Positions 43,834 through 52,610 of a DNA stretch of 64,000 nucleotides are shown here, piece by piece; position 1 is the first letter of the stretch, and the number at the start of each line of letters is the position of its first letter. The notes beneath the pieces were generated by a model. That model was not told the DNA's origin and did no database searches. It was given only the letters and a program-made list of their open reading frames with translations. A program made the translations under genes and the position numbers. The stretch is from contig PMTM01000003.1 in the NCBI GenBank assembly GCA_003167365.1, positions 221,645 through 285,644 of the forward strand, given 5' to 3'. The DNA is from Spartobacteria bacterium (GTDB lineage: Bacteria; Verrucomicrobiota; Verrucomicrobiia; Chthoniobacterales; UBA10450).

Positions 43834-45243
43834 TCAATCCGCAAACGCGGACATCCGCAGCTCTTCCTCTGAAGTTGCCGCCGTCTTCGGAGTGGGTGGC
43901 CCGTTTCTGATAATCTTTCCTTCTTTCATCACAAAGGAAACGCGTTCCGTCGCGGTGATGTCGGCCGTGGGATCGCCCGGCATGGCGACGATGTCGGCCA
44001 ATTTTCCTTTTTCCAATGTCCCCACCTTTGTCGCGATGCCCAAGAGTTCGGCATCACTCGAGGTGGCCGATCTCAGCGCGTCGATCGGCGTCATACCAAA
44101 GTCGGTCATCAGCTTAAACTCCTTTGCATTCTGCCCATGCGGATAAACGGCCGCGTCCGTGCCGAACGAAATTTTCACGCCAATTTTGACCGCGTTGCGA
44201 AACATTTCCGAGCGCGCCGCCGCCGCCGCCTTCGCCTTTGCTTGCAGCGCCGCGGGATAATTGTTGAGCTTGCCCATGATCCACTCCGTCGCCAATAAAG
44301 TTGGCGTCAGGAATGTTCCCTTGGTTTTCATCAAGGTCAGCGTCTCCGGTTTCATAAACGAACCGTGCTCGATCGAATCGACGCCGGCCTCAATCGCCTC
44401 GCGCGCCGCCTGATCGCCGTGGCAATGCACCGCCACTTTTTTCCGCAGCCGATGCGTTTCATCGACCAGCGCCGCCATTTCGGCGGGTGTAAGTTGTGGC
44501 GTGTCCACTTCGTCCGTAAGTGAAAGCACGCCGCCTGAAACCGCGGCCTTGATCACATCAGCGCCATTTTTGATCTCAAAACGCACCGCTTTCCGGATCG
44601 CATCCGGGCCATCAGCTATTCCTTCGCTGTAATCGGGTTCGTATCCAAAAAGCATGTCGCGAAAACCGGCGGTGTTGTCGAAATGTCCGCCGGTCGCGCC
44701 GATGCCGTAAGTCGCGACCAGCATGCGCGGACCCACGACCAGACCGCGATTGATCGCGTTGCGCAGCGCGACATCGACAAATTCCTTGCTGCCGACGAAG
44801 CGACTGCCGAGATCGCGCACCGTCGTGAAGCCGGCTTCGATGGTGTCGCGCGCAAAAACGGTAGCCTGGATCGCCTGTTCGGAGACATTTAGATCCAGTT
44901 CTTTTAATCTGCGGTCGTTGTAGTTCCCCGAGTAATCGGATGTCAGGTGCGTATGCGCGTCCATGAATCCTGGCGACAGAGTTGCGTCGCCGAGATCGAT
45001 CACTTTCGCGTCGCTGGGAATCGCCAAGCCGCTGCCAGCATCGACAATTTTATCGCCCTGCACGATGACAATACCGTTTTGCACCAGCGCCTTCGACTTT
45101 CCGTCGAATAGCCGCGCAGCCTTCAGCACGATCGTCTGATCCGCGGCCAGCGCGGCGACGGATGAGAATAAAAGAACAACGAGCGCACCAGATAGACCGA
45201 GTAATGCACGCGTCCGAAGTGAAGGAGAAGCTGAGGTTCGCAT
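43834..45243 (-). CDS. Secreted amidohydrolase (imidazolonepropionase/Xaa-Pro dipeptidase-like)
   Basis: 469 aa with a signal peptide (LGLSGALVVLLFSSVAALA). Amidohydrolase-superfamily TIM barrel with metal residues in MDAHTHL (HxH), IKAAVSGG (Lys), VHCHGD, SIEHGSF (His) and SFGTDAA (Asp), in the normal order. A final beta segment ADIVAMPGDPTADI completes the small domain. Closest in pattern to the group that includes periplasmic prolidases and carnosinase-like enzymes (ARLFDGKSK start). Substrate is likely a dipeptide or N-acyl amino acid, but this cannot be fixed from sequence. Second of the three genes splitting rplK from rplA. Confidence 0.85.
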   Translation of the reverse strand: MRTSASPSLRTRALLGLSGALVVLLFSSVAALAADQTIVLKAARLFDGKSKALVQNGIVIVQGDKIVDAGSGLAIPSDAKVIDLGDATLSPGFMDAHTHLTSDYSGNYNDRRLKELDLNVSEQAIQATVFARDTIEAGFTTVRDLGSRFVGSKEFVDVALRNAINRGLVVGPRMLVATYGIGATGGHFDNTAGFRDMLFGYEPDYSEGIADGPDAIRKAVRFEIKNGADVIKAAVSGGVLSLTDEVDTPQLTPAEMAALVDETHRLRKKVAVHCHGDQAAREAIEAGVDSIEHGSFMKPETLTLMKTKGTFLTPTLLATEWIMGKLNNYPAALQAKAKAAAAARSEMFRNAVKIGVKISFGTDAAVYPHGQNAKEFKLMTDFGMTPIDALRSATSSDAELLGIATKVGTLEKGKLADIVAMPGDPTADITATERVSFVMKEGKIIRNGPPTPKTAATSEEELRMSAFAD

Positions 45244-45343
45244 CGGATGGGTTTAGAAACTTTTGCCTCCATTGGCAAGAAAGAAGCCGCCAACCCGGAA
45301 GTTTCTTGTTTCCTGCCCGTTCCTTGGTTTCAATCGCGTCGCC

Positions 45344-46366
45344 ATGCGTTCGCTCCTAATTGCTTCGATTATCGCAGGAGCGTTTTTGGCAGGCGTTCCC
45401 GAAACGAAGGCGGAATCAGAAGTTGTTGTGGCCATCCGCTATTTGCGGGCACAGGGAACAAGTCACTCGCATCTGTATTTGTATCGTGAAGACGGGAAGC
45501 TTTTGCGTCAGTTGACCAACGACAACTCAGGACAAGATGTCGATCCTGTTTTCGCGCCGAATGGCGAGACGATTGTTTTCACGCGCGAGAAGGCGAATGA
45601 TGTGCGCGAATTTTGGAGTATTGATCCGCGCGGAACCGGTTTGAAGAAACTCGACGCCGGACCGGATTGGTACTCCACGACGAAGAGTTCTCCCTATTTC
45701 ACAAATCGCGAAGACGAGAAACCCGCGGAAAGTCCTACCTCTCCCGAGCCGACCGTGTCGCCGCAAGAATCTGCTTCACCAGAAAAAGAAGCACCGCCCG
45801 AGAGCTACAAAGCGCCGGACGGTTCAGTCGAACTGGTCTTACGCGAAGATCAAAATGACGAAGACGATCAAATCGACGGAGAAGGTCACGGCAAGCATTA
45901 TCTATTGCGAGATTTGAAATCGGGGACCGAAACTGAGTTCAGCAAGTTGCCGGGCTTCATTGGCGTCTTCGAACTGCTTCATGATTGGCGAGACAAAGAT
46001 CGGCATTTTCTTTTCGATGGGCCGCTGCGTCTTGCCTTTTTCGGCTTGCATCTAAACAGCTCAGATGGCGACACCAGTTTCGCGCTCGATCTCAACGGCC
46101 CGCGACTGATGCGTTTGTCACCAAACTGGGCTGCGCCAATTCCACTCCCAGGAGAGGCTGCATTCCTCACCTTCACCGAAAACCGTTACGTCCCAATCCC
46201 CGGAAGCTCAAAAACCGCAAACTGCTCTTACTTGGAACGCTGGGACGCGCAGCTCAAGAATGTACGTTACGCGCGACCGAACATTGCTGCGATTTGCTAC
46301 GGCGCGTCGATGTATCGACCAGGCCATGCGCCGCCGATCATCACAATCCGCAAGAACGCGGATTAG
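45344..46366 (+). CDS. Exported TolB-like beta-propeller (PD40) protein
   Basis: 340 aa from the ATG at 45344; in-frame codons upstream to 45263 are not signal-like. Signal peptide SLLIASIIAGAFLAG. Two PD40 blades are clear (GKLLRQLTNDNSGQDVDPVF with APNGETIVF, and EFWSIDPRGTGLKKL), then an acidic Pro/Glu/Ser-rich linker (ESPTSPEPTVSPQESASPEK) and further beta segments (LLRDLKSGTETEFSKLPGFI). Fewer blades than a complete propeller, so it may be a divergent partial one. Third gene in the rplK-rplA insert; it ends 13 bp from the convergent rplK stop. Confidence 0.75.
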   Translation: MRSLLIASIIAGAFLAGVPETKAESEVVVAIRYLRAQGTSHSHLYLYREDGKLLRQLTNDNSGQDVDPVFAPNGETIVFTREKANDVREFWSIDPRGTGLKKLDAGPDWYSTTKSSPYFTNREDEKPAESPTSPEPTVSPQESASPEKEAPPESYKAPDGSVELVLREDQNDEDDQIDGEGHGKHYLLRDLKSGTETEFSKLPGFIGVFELLHDWRDKDRHFLFDGPLRLAFFGLHLNSSDGDTSFALDLNGPRLMRLSPNWAAPIPLPGEAAFLTFTENRYVPIPGSSKTANCSYLERWDAQLKNVRYARPNIAAICYGASMYRPGHAPPIITIRKNAD

Positions 46367-46379
46367 AAAATTCCTGATC

Positions 46380-46805
46380 TTAATCGACGATTTCGAGGCC
46401 CATTTGGCGGGCGGTACCGGCGATGACGCGGAAACCGGCTTCATCACTGCGCGAGTTCAGGTCTTTGGCTTTCGTTTTCACGATGTCCATGACTTGTTTG
46501 CGCGTAACCTGGCCGACTTTGACCTTGTTCGGTTCTTTGGAACCGGCGGCAATGTTCGCGGCTTTCTTCAAAAGAATCGCAGCGGGCGGACTCTTGGTGA
46601 TGAAGGTGAACGACTTGTCTTTGAAGACAGTGATCACGACCGGCAAAATGTCGCCGGCTTGTTTCTGAGTGGCAGCGTTAAATTCCTTGCAGAACGCCAT
46701 GATGTTGACGCCGCGCGGTCCGAGCGCGGTGCCGACGGGCGGCGCGGGGTTGGCTTGCCCCGCAGGGATCTGCAATTTGATATGTGCTACAATTTCTTTG
46801 GCCAT
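46380..46805 (-). CDS. rplK: 50S ribosomal protein L11
   Basis: 141 aa. [20 protein letters not shown] is followed by [20 protein letters not shown], then [21 protein letters not shown]11 forms the GTPase-associated centre with 23S rRNA. Preceded by nusG with a 74-bp repeat between them, and followed by the convergent PD40 gene instead of rplA. Confidence 0.97.
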   Translation of the reverse strand: MAKEIVAHIKLQIPAGQANPAPPVGTALGPRGVNIMAFCKEFNAATQKQAGDILPVVITVFKDKSFTFITKSPPAAILLKKAANIAAGSKEPNKVKVGQVTRKQVMDIVKTKAKDLNSRSDEAGFRVIAGTARQMGLEIVD

Positions 46806-46815
46806 AAAATTCTTT

Positions 46816-46889
46816 AGACAGGATTAACAGGATTGTAAGATTGGCCCTGAAAAGTTCTGTCTGCTCTTTTAATCTCGTTAATCCTGTCT
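46816..46889. repeat. Inverted-repeat element between nusG and rplK
   Basis: AGACAGGATTAACAGGATT at the left and AATCTCGTTAATCCTGTCT at the right pair at 17 of 19 positions around a 36-nt centre. The unit ACAGGATTA repeats with a 9-nt period at the left end. It fills nearly the whole 88-bp gap. Confidence 0.65.
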
Positions 46890-46893
46890 CCTT

Positions 46894-47463
46894 CTAACCG
46901 CGTTCGACTTGCCAGTACTCGAGATCGACCGGCGTCGCGCGACCAAAAATCGTGACCGAGACACGCAGCTTCCCGCGTTCGGGATCGATTTCTTCGACAA
47001 TGCCATTCTGATTTTGGAACGGGCCGTCGGCGACCTTGACGGTTTCGCCAACTTCGAAGCTGACTTTCGGTTTCACCTTCTCTTCGCGCTCTTTCATCTG
47101 CGCGAGCATGCTGTCGACTTCCGATTGCCGCATCGGGATCGGCTTGTCTTTGGTTCCGGCAAAACCGATCACGCCGGGGGTCTCACGAATGAAATACCAG
47201 GTGCGGCCGACGAGCTGATTGTTTTCGTCGAGCAAATGCATGTTAACGATCAGGTAGCCGGGAAAAAATTTTCGGGTAGTTTCGCTTTTCTTGCCCTTCT
47301 TAATTTCGGAGACGCGTTCGGTAGGAACGAGTACTTCATAAACCAAGTCGCCCATCTCCTCGGTCTTGACTCGCTTCTCGATGTTCTCGCGCACTTTGTT
47401 CTCCTGACCGGAGAGCACGTGCACCACGAACCATTGATCTTTGCCTGCGAGTGCTTGCGCCAT
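46894..47463 (-). CDS. nusG: Transcription termination/antitermination factor NusG
   Basis: 189 aa. NGN domain (WFVVHVLSGQENKVRENIEK, then FFPGYLIVNMHL and WYFIRETPGVIGFAG) and C-terminal KOW domain (VKVADGPFQNQNGIVEEIDP). It binds RNA polymerase and couples it to Rho or the ribosome. Starts 3 bp after secE. A canonical member of the secE-nusG-rplK block. Confidence 0.97.
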   Translation of the reverse strand: MAQALAGKDQWFVVHVLSGQENKVRENIEKRVKTEEMGDLVYEVLVPTERVSEIKKGKKSETTRKFFPGYLIVNMHLLDENNQLVGRTWYFIRETPGVIGFAGTKDKPIPMRQSEVDSMLAQMKEREEKVKPKVSFEVGETVKVADGPFQNQNGIVEEIDPERGKLRVSVTIFGRATPVDLEYWQVERG

Positions 47464-47465
47464 AA

Positions 47466-47684
47466 TTAGTGCAGCCGGGTAAAAAAGTGGATGAAGTTCA
47501 CGAGAATGAAGTCGAAGAGCGAGACATAACCGCCGAGCAGCAGCATTGCGATGATGACGACAAGCGTCGAGTCAGTCAGCTCCTTGTAACGGCGGATTCC
47601 CTTTTCCTTGGATTCCCACGGCCACGAAGCTTTTTGCAGCTCGACCTTCACTTCGCTGAGGAAATTTCTGGTTTTCGTTAGCAT
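47466..47684 (-). CDS. secE: Preprotein translocase subunit SecE
   Basis: 72 aa from the ATG at 47684. The short form with one membrane helix: KTRNFLSEVKVELQKASWPW, then the helix TLVVIIAMLLLGGYVSLFDF. The KVELxKxxWPxxxE amphipathic segment is the family signature. The frame extends to 47741 through a GAACGCC repeat array, which I reject. It lies between tRNA-Trp and nusG. Confidence 0.93.
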   Translation of the reverse strand: MLTKTRNFLSEVKVELQKASWPWESKEKGIRRYKELTDSTLVVIIAMLLLGGYVSLFDFILVNFIHFFTRLH

Positions 47685-47711
47685 GGGAACTGGAGCGAAC
47701 TGATCGAAGAA

Positions 47712-47799
47712 AACGCCGAACGCCGAACGCCGAACGCCCAATCTCGAATGGTTGCTGAAATCACATCATACATCAAACATCGACCTTCAAACATCAACA
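47712..47799. repeat. Short-period repeats between secE and tRNA-Trp
   Basis: CGCCGAACGCCGAACGCCGA (7-nt period, unit GAACGCC, about 3.5 copies) lies at 47711-47739, followed by CATCAAACATCGACC, TTCAAACATCAAC units at 47769-47798. Both fit the family of 7-nt-period arrays seen elsewhere in this window. Confidence 0.55.
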
Positions 47800-47872
47800 C
47801 ACGCCAGGAGGGACTCGAACCCCCAACCGACGGTTTTGGAGACCGCAACTCTACCAATTGAGCTACTGGCGT
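47800..47872 (-). tRNA. trnW: tRNA-Trp (CCA)
   Basis: 73 nt. Acceptor ACGCCAG pairs with CTGGCGT; D stem GCTC/GAGT; anticodon stem GCGGT/ACCGT around loop CTCCAAA, anticodon CCA; T arm with GGTTCGAGTCC. Discriminator G. The 3' CCA is not encoded. It sits directly after tuf, as in many bacteria. Confidence 0.95.
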
Positions 47873-47886
47873 AATTCGTAGGTAAG

Positions 47887-49071
47887 TTAGTCGAGAATGT
47901 CGCTTACGCGACCCGCGCCTACGGTTTTTCCGCCCTCGCGAATAGCGAAACGAATCGTCTTCTCCATGGCAACAGGTACGCCAAGTTCAACTTCGATGGC
48001 AATGTTGTCTCCGGGCATGACCATTTCTACGCCGTCGGGCAATTTCACCGCGCCGGTAACGTCGGTAGTACGGAAATAAAACTGCGGCCGGTAATTCGTG
48101 AAGAATGGCGTGTGACGCCCGCCTTCTTCTTTGCTCAGCACGTAAACTTCCGCTTTAAATTTCTTGTGCGGCGTGATGGAGCCGGGCTTGGCAATGACCT
48201 GGCCGCGCTCGATGTCTTCCTTCTTGGTGCCACGCAACAGCACGCCGACGTTGTCGCCCGCACGCGCTTCGTCGAGAAGCTTGCGGAACATTTCGATATC
48301 GGTCGCGGTCGTCTTGGCCGTGGGCTTGATGCCGACGATTTCGACTTCCTCCATTTTCTTGAGAATGCCGCGCTCGACACGACCGGTCGCGACGGTGCCG
48401 CGACCTTCAATGTTGAAGACGTCTTCGACCGGCATCAGGAACGGCAGATCGACCGGGCGCTCGGGCACGGGGATGTAATCATCGATCGCCGCGACCAGAG
48501 CCATGATTTGCTTCTCCTGCTCGGGGTCGCCTTCGAGCGCCTTAAGCGCACTGCCTTTGACGATCGGGATTTTATCTCCCGGAAATTCATATTGCGTGAG
48601 CAGATCGCGCACTTCCATCTCGACCAAGTCGAGAAGCTCGGGGTCATCGACCATGTCCACCTTGTTCAGGAAAACAACAATCGATGGCACACCGACCTGG
48701 CGCGCGAGCAGAATATGCTCACGAGTTTGCGGCATCGGACCGTCCGCGGCCGAGACGACCAGGATGGCACCGTCCATTTGCGCGGCGCCGGTGATCATGT
48801 TCTTGACGTAATCGGCGTGACCGGGGCAATCGACGTGGGCGTAGTGGCGCTTCTCGCTTGAATATTCCACGTGCGCGGTGTTGATCGTGATGCCGCGCTC
48901 TTTTTCTTCGGGCGCGTTATCAATTGAATCGTAGGCGCGCGCTTCGGCCATGCCCTTTTTAGCGAGCACGCTCGTAATCGCGGCGGTCAAAGTTGTTTTG
49001 CCATGGTCCACGTGCCCAATCGTACCGACGTTCACGTGCGGCTTGTCGCGTTTGAATGTTTCCTTAGCCAT
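47887..49071 (-). CDS. tuf: Elongation factor Tu
   Basis: 394 aa. G1 [10 protein letters not shown], switch [13 protein letters not shown]3 [13 protein letters not shown]4 NKVDMVDD, G5 GSALKAL; then domains 2 and 3 with [13 protein letters not shown] and [13 protein letters not shown]. Delivers aminoacyl-tRNA to the ribosome. It is flanked by tRNA-Thr and tRNA-Trp. AAAGATCGAA directly precedes the ATG in place of a Shine-Dalgarno. No second tuf in the window. Confidence 0.98.
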   Translation of the reverse strand: MAKETFKRDKPHVNVGTIGHVDHGKTTLTAAITSVLAKKGMAEARAYDSIDNAPEEKERGITINTAHVEYSSEKRHYAHVDCPGHADYVKNMITGAAQMDGAILVVSAADGPMPQTREHILLARQVGVPSIVVFLNKVDMVDDPELLDLVEMEVRDLLTQYEFPGDKIPIVKGSALKALEGDPEQEKQIMALVAAIDDYIPVPERPVDLPFLMPVEDVFNIEGRGTVATGRVERGILKKMEEVEIVGIKPTAKTTATDIEMFRKLLDEARAGDNVGVLLRGTKKEDIERGQVIAKPGSITPHKKFKAEVYVLSKEEGGRHTPFFTNYRPQFYFRTTDVTGAVKLPDGVEMVMPGDNIAIEVELGVPVAMEKTIRFAIREGGKTVGAGRVSDILD

Positions 49072-49131
49072 TTCGATCTTTCTTTTTAACTAATAACTGC
49101 GTCTTAAATAATTTCCTGCCGGCCCGAGCTC

Positions 49132-49207
<76 letters not shown>

Positions 49208-49305
49208 CGGTCTGCTCCCCACGGTAGAACTAAAAGTCCCAGAGCCGCGTCAAACCGCAATTTGAACGACCATGGGACCGCCTCGTTCTCGCAAAAAGCG
49301 TCCGC

Positions 49306-49333
49306 AAGCTAACAGCGCGACAATTGGTGTCAA
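49306..49333 (-). promoter_or_regulatory. Candidate sigma-70-type promoter for tRNA-Thr-tuf
   Basis: On the minus strand TTGACA (49328-49333) is followed after 16 bp by TAGCTT (49306-49311), about 100 bp upstream of tRNA-Thr. The -35 is consensus, the -10 only partly. A second TTGACG lies closer to the tRNA. Both suit a strongly expressed tRNA/tuf operon. Confidence 0.4.
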
Positions 49334-49398
49334 AGAAATTTCTTTCCTGTAGCCGCCTCGCTCCTGCGGAGACACTTCGTCGATCAAAGTACTATTAA

Positions 49399-50325
49399 TT
49401 ACCGAATTCTGGTGCTGCTGCTGGGAATTTCCGGCTTCCCTCGCTTCTTTATTCTTACCACCACGGCGATGATGACGATCAAAGCCAGAGCGATCCCGAT
49501 ATTGAGGGGCGTGATCAATCCCGACTTTTCCGGCGGAGCAGGCGTCGGAGTGGGCGGTGGAGCATTCTTTGCCGCCAGCAAGCTGCGCGCGTATTGCAAT
49601 CGTTGCGGCGTGTCGATGTCGTTCGGATTCAACTTCATTGCTTGCTCGTAATCCGAGATCGCCTTCTCGTACTGCTGCATAAAGCTGTAGGTATATCCGC
49701 GCTTGGCCCAGGTTTCGGATTCATCCGCTTTTACCTCCAGGCTCTTGCTGTAATCGGCGATGGCCGCGTCGTAGTTTTTCAAACTCCGATAAGCAAACGC
49801 GCGCCTTTCATAAGTTTGAAAATCTGTCGGGTTCTTTTCGGCTGCGGCGGTGAAATCTGCGATCGCTTTGTCCCATTCCGTTCTTCCGATCCAGACGAAA
49901 CCGCGGAACTTTAAAGCGTTTGCTTCACCAGGCTTGAGTTCGAGCGCTTTGTCCAAATCGGCCATTGCGGGCTCAAACTGCTTCAGCGCTTGCTCAGTTT
50001 GTCCACGCTCGAAATATCCTTCGAAATCTTTAGGAGCGATTTGAATCATTTTCGAAAAATCGGCCAGTGCTTCCGGGAATTTCCCCGCCTGTCGATAAGC
50101 AGTACCACGATTGCGATACATGACCGGATTCCCGGGAGCGGCCTGAATGGCTTGAGTAAACTCTACAATCGCGGCATCGAATTGCTTTTGTTGGTCCAGC
50201 TCAACGCCTTTTCGGGTATGAGCATCCGCGTCGCCACTCCCATGCTTCTTGGCTGCGACCGCGCTCATTTGCGAAATCCACAAGACTGTTGCTATCGCCA
50301 AAATCACTGTTCGATTGATATTCAT
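49399..50325 (-). CDS. Tetratricopeptide-repeat protein with C-terminal membrane anchor
   Basis: 308 aa from the ATG at 50325. Signal peptide (MNINRTVILAIATVLWISQM), then six TPR units from about residue 33 (e.g. TRKGVELDQQKQFDAAIVEF and RNRGTAYRQAGKFPEALADF), a Pro-rich spacer (PPPTPTPAPPEKSG) and one C-terminal helix (NIGIALALIVIIAVVVRIKK). Probably periplasmic TPR scaffold, anchored at the C-terminus. It has no operon partners; the EamA transporter runs away from it on the other strand. Confidence 0.8.
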   Translation of the reverse strand: MNINRTVILAIATVLWISQMSAVAAKKHGSGDADAHTRKGVELDQQKQFDAAIVEFTQAIQAAPGNPVMYRNRGTAYRQAGKFPEALADFSKMIQIAPKDFEGYFERGQTEQALKQFEPAMADLDKALELKPGEANALKFRGFVWIGRTEWDKAIADFTAAAEKNPTDFQTYERRAFAYRSLKNYDAAIADYSKSLEVKADESETWAKRGYTYSFMQQYEKAISDYEQAMKLNPNDIDTPQRLQYARSLLAAKNAPPPTPTPAPPEKSGLITPLNIGIALALIVIIAVVVRIKKRGKPEIPSSSTRIR

Positions 50326-50434
50326 GTTCCTCCTAAAACTTCGTATCTGACGCTTTAATCGTTTGCAGAGCAAGAACGGAAACTGCAAAACCTGCGTAAG
50401 CCATCCGCCTCCCGGCGCAGTTGGCGAGATATCA

Positions 50435-51367
50435 ATGCAGGATCATAAAAGAGTCTCGAAAGGCTACACCGCGCTCGTCGCCACGGTCGTCATCTGGTCG
50501 ATGCCGTCGCTCTTTCAATATTATCTCAATCGTTACTACGATCCGTGGGCGCAAAATTTCTATCGTTACTCTGTCGCCTGCCTAGCCATCGCTCCGTTCG
50601 TCTTCTATCGCGTCCGCCGGGGCGGGCCTCCCATCGATCGGAAAGCAGTGATGCTTTGCCTCATTCCCTGTATTCCCAACGTTGTTCACCAAGTCGCCCA
50701 GGTGATGGCGTTGCTCTACATGGGCCCGGGCGTCTACGCGATCTTCAACCGCTCCTCTGTGATCTTCACTTCCCTGCTCGCGCTCGCGTTCTTTCCCGAG
50801 GAACGTTACATCATCCGACAATGGCGATTTCAAGCCGGCACGCTGCTCGGTTTGGTTGGCGCGTTCGGCGTCGTCTGGTTTCAAGCTAATCGGGAGACTG
50901 GCGCAATCGCCCTGCGCGGATTGATCATCGCGTTTACCGCGACGTTTTGTTGGGCACTCTATGCCGTGCTCGTGAAACGCCCTTCCCAGCGGCTTGGGTC
51001 TATCCGCAGTTTCGGACTCATCAGCTTCATCACTTCGACGCTGCTGTTGCCGCTGACTTTCGTTTTTGGAAAAATCGCTACTCCACTTCACGCAGGGCTC
51101 CACGTTAACCTCATCTTGATCGTTTCCGCCGTGACCTGTATCACCATGGCGCACGTCCTCTATTACGTGGCCATCCGTGAGGTCGGCGTCGCACTTTCAC
51201 AAGCGCTGCAACTGCTTTGTCCCATCGGCGCACTCGGACTTTCCGCGCTTATTTTTCACGAGCGACTCACGCACGCCCAACTCGGGAGCGCCGGGATATT
51301 GCTCCTTGGCGCGTTTCTCGCCATGCGCGTCAAGCCGCCGGCTCCCGAATCAGCCGAGAATCTTTAA
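50435..51367 (+). CDS. EamA/DMT-family transporter
   Basis: 310 aa from the ATG at 50435 (upstream codons to 50363 are not family-like). Ten predicted membrane helices in two EamA halves: TALVATVVIWSMPSLFQYYL ... MALLYMGPGVYAIFNRSSVI, and IALRGLIIAFTATFCWALYA ... LCPIGALGLSALIFHERLT. Drug/metabolite-type exporters of this family move amino acids or other small metabolites out of the cell; the substrate is unknown. A long hairpin follows the stop codon. Confidence 0.88.
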   Translation: MQDHKRVSKGYTALVATVVIWSMPSLFQYYLNRYYDPWAQNFYRYSVACLAIAPFVFYRVRRGGPPIDRKAVMLCLIPCIPNVVHQVAQVMALLYMGPGVYAIFNRSSVIFTSLLALAFFPEERYIIRQWRFQAGTLLGLVGAFGVVWFQANRETGAIALRGLIIAFTATFCWALYAVLVKRPSQRLGSIRSFGLISFITSTLLLPLTFVFGKIATPLHAGLHVNLILIVSAVTCITMAHVLYYVAIREVGVALSQALQLLCPIGALGLSALIFHERLTHAQLGSAGILLLGAFLAMRVKPPAPESAENL

Positions 51368-51426
51368 TCTGGAAGCCAGGAAAGGGAAACAAGCTTTGCT
51401 TCAGAAACCTTCCTGGCTTCCAGATT
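51366..51426 (+). terminator. Long hairpin after the EamA gene
   Basis: AATCTGGAAGCCAGGAA (51366-51382) pairs perfectly with TTCCTGGCTTCCAGATT (51410-51426) over 17 bp, starting at the stop codon, with a 27-nt loop and a short T-rich tail. Likely a terminator, but its size also fits a small dispersed repeat. Confidence 0.55.
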
Positions 51427-51550
51427 TGTTCAGCTCTTCTTCAATGCTTGCGCCTTTCGCGCCAGCTCGATGAACCCAGCGCGATATCCCTTGGCGTCGC
51501 TGCCTTTGCCTTCCTGCGCCCATCCAGCACCCCGAGAGTTCCATTTCCTT
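51427..51550 (-). pseudogene. Possible 3' remnant of a von Willebrand-type protein gene
   Basis: A stop-free minus-strand stretch reads AGWAQEGKGSDAKGYRAGFI, then ELARKAQALKKS and stop at 51430. The GYRAxFIELARKA ending resembles the C-terminus of VWA-domain proteins of the YfbK kind, but no start or upstream domain remains. The rest of the gap 51551-51727 has only a 7-nt-period repeat at 51642-51710. Confidence 0.3.
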
Positions 51551-51641
51551 TGTGCTCGGAATTTCAAATCAGACGGCGCCCTTAGATCCGCGAGTCTTGG
51601 AGAACTCAAGAACTTTCGGCCCTCTTAAGGGTGATTGCTCC

Positions 51642-51710
51642 CGATGCTGGATTCTGGATACTGGATGCTCGAGTTTTCATCCAGAATCCATTACCTAGCA
51701 TCCAGCATCG
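51642..51710. repeat. Seven-nt-period inverted repeat before the polyprenyl synthase
   Basis: Units GCTGGAT, TCTGGAT, ACTGGAT on the left and ATCCAGA, ATCCATT, ATCCAGC on the right give an imperfect hairpin with outer arms CGATGCTGGAT / ATCCAGCATCG. The open frame upstream of the synthase reads through it, which makes a false longer N-terminus. Confidence 0.65.
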
Positions 51711-51727
51711 TCGTCACCCGATCGGCA

Positions 51728-52609
51728 ATGAATTTGAAAATTTATCTTAAGTTGCGCCAAAAGAAGATCGACCGCGCGCTCGACCGTTATCTGCCGCAAG
51801 AAAGCGTCAAGCCAACGACGATTCACAAAGCGATGCGCTACAGTTTATTTGCTGGGGGCAAACGGCTCCGGCCAATCCTTTGCCTGGCCGCGGCCGAAGC
51901 AGCCGGCGGCAAGATCGACAATGCTCTTCCCTTCGCCTGCGCGCTTGAATGCATCCACACCTATTCGCTCGTCCACGACGATCTCCCGAGCATGGATAAT
52001 GACGACCTCCGCCGCGGCCGCCCGACCTGTCACAAGGTTTTCGGCGACGGCATCGCCGTCCTCGCGGGCGATGCGTTACTCACGATCGCCTTCGAAATTG
52101 TGTCGCGCGCAAAACCGACGCGGCGCTACGACATGTCGATCTTGCTTCGCGAAGTCGCCGTTGCCGCCGGCAGTCGAAGACTAATCGCCGGCCAAGTCGC
52201 CGATCTTGAAGCCGAAGGTCACCAAACCGATCGCGAGCAACTGCGTTACATCCACGAAAACAAAACGGCCGCGATTCTGACGACGTCAGTCCGCCTCGGC
52301 GCGATGAGCGCGAACGCAAATCCGAAGCAGCTCGACGCGATCACAAAATTTGGCCGGACGCTCGGTCTCGCCTTCCAGGTAATCGACGACATTCTGGATG
52401 TCACCCAAACATCGGAGAAGCTTGGGAAGAGCGCCGGCAAAGATGTCACAGCGAAAAAGGCGACATATCCGGCTGTCATCGGTTTGAATAAATCGCGCGC
52501 CGAAGCTCGGCGGCTCACGCGTCAGGCGCACAATTCATTGTCGATCTTCGACGGGAAGGCAGAGGCGCTTCACACTCTGGCCAATTATCTTCTCGAGCGC
52601 GAGTACTAA
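51728..52609 (+). CDS. ispA: Polyprenyl (farnesyl/geranylgeranyl) diphosphate synthase
   Basis: 293 aa from the ATG at 51728; an in-frame start at 51635 lies in a repeat and is rejected. First aspartate-rich motif DDLPSMDNDD with RRGRPTCHK, FARM region YSLVHDD, and the second motif FQVIDDILDVTQ. Two residues between the first aspartates (DDxxSMDNDD) match short-chain prenyl synthases of the IspA type that make farnesyl diphosphate. Product chain length cannot be fixed from sequence alone. It runs toward tsaD, stops 1 bp apart. Confidence 0.9.
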   Translation: MNLKIYLKLRQKKIDRALDRYLPQESVKPTTIHKAMRYSLFAGGKRLRPILCLAAAEAAGGKIDNALPFACALECIHTYSLVHDDLPSMDNDDLRRGRPTCHKVFGDGIAVLAGDALLTIAFEIVSRAKPTRRYDMSILLREVAVAAGSRRLIAGQVADLEAEGHQTDREQLRYIHENKTAAILTTSVRLGAMSANANPKQLDAITKFGRTLGLAFQVIDDILDVTQTSEKLGKSAGKDVTAKKATYPAVIGLNKSRAEARRLTRQAHNSLSIFDGKAEALHTLANYLLEREY

Positions 52610-52610
52610 C

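Noticed and set aside
51635-51727. Longer N-terminus of the polyprenyl synthase
   Set aside because: Encoded by a 7-nt-period repeat; the protein family starts at 51728.
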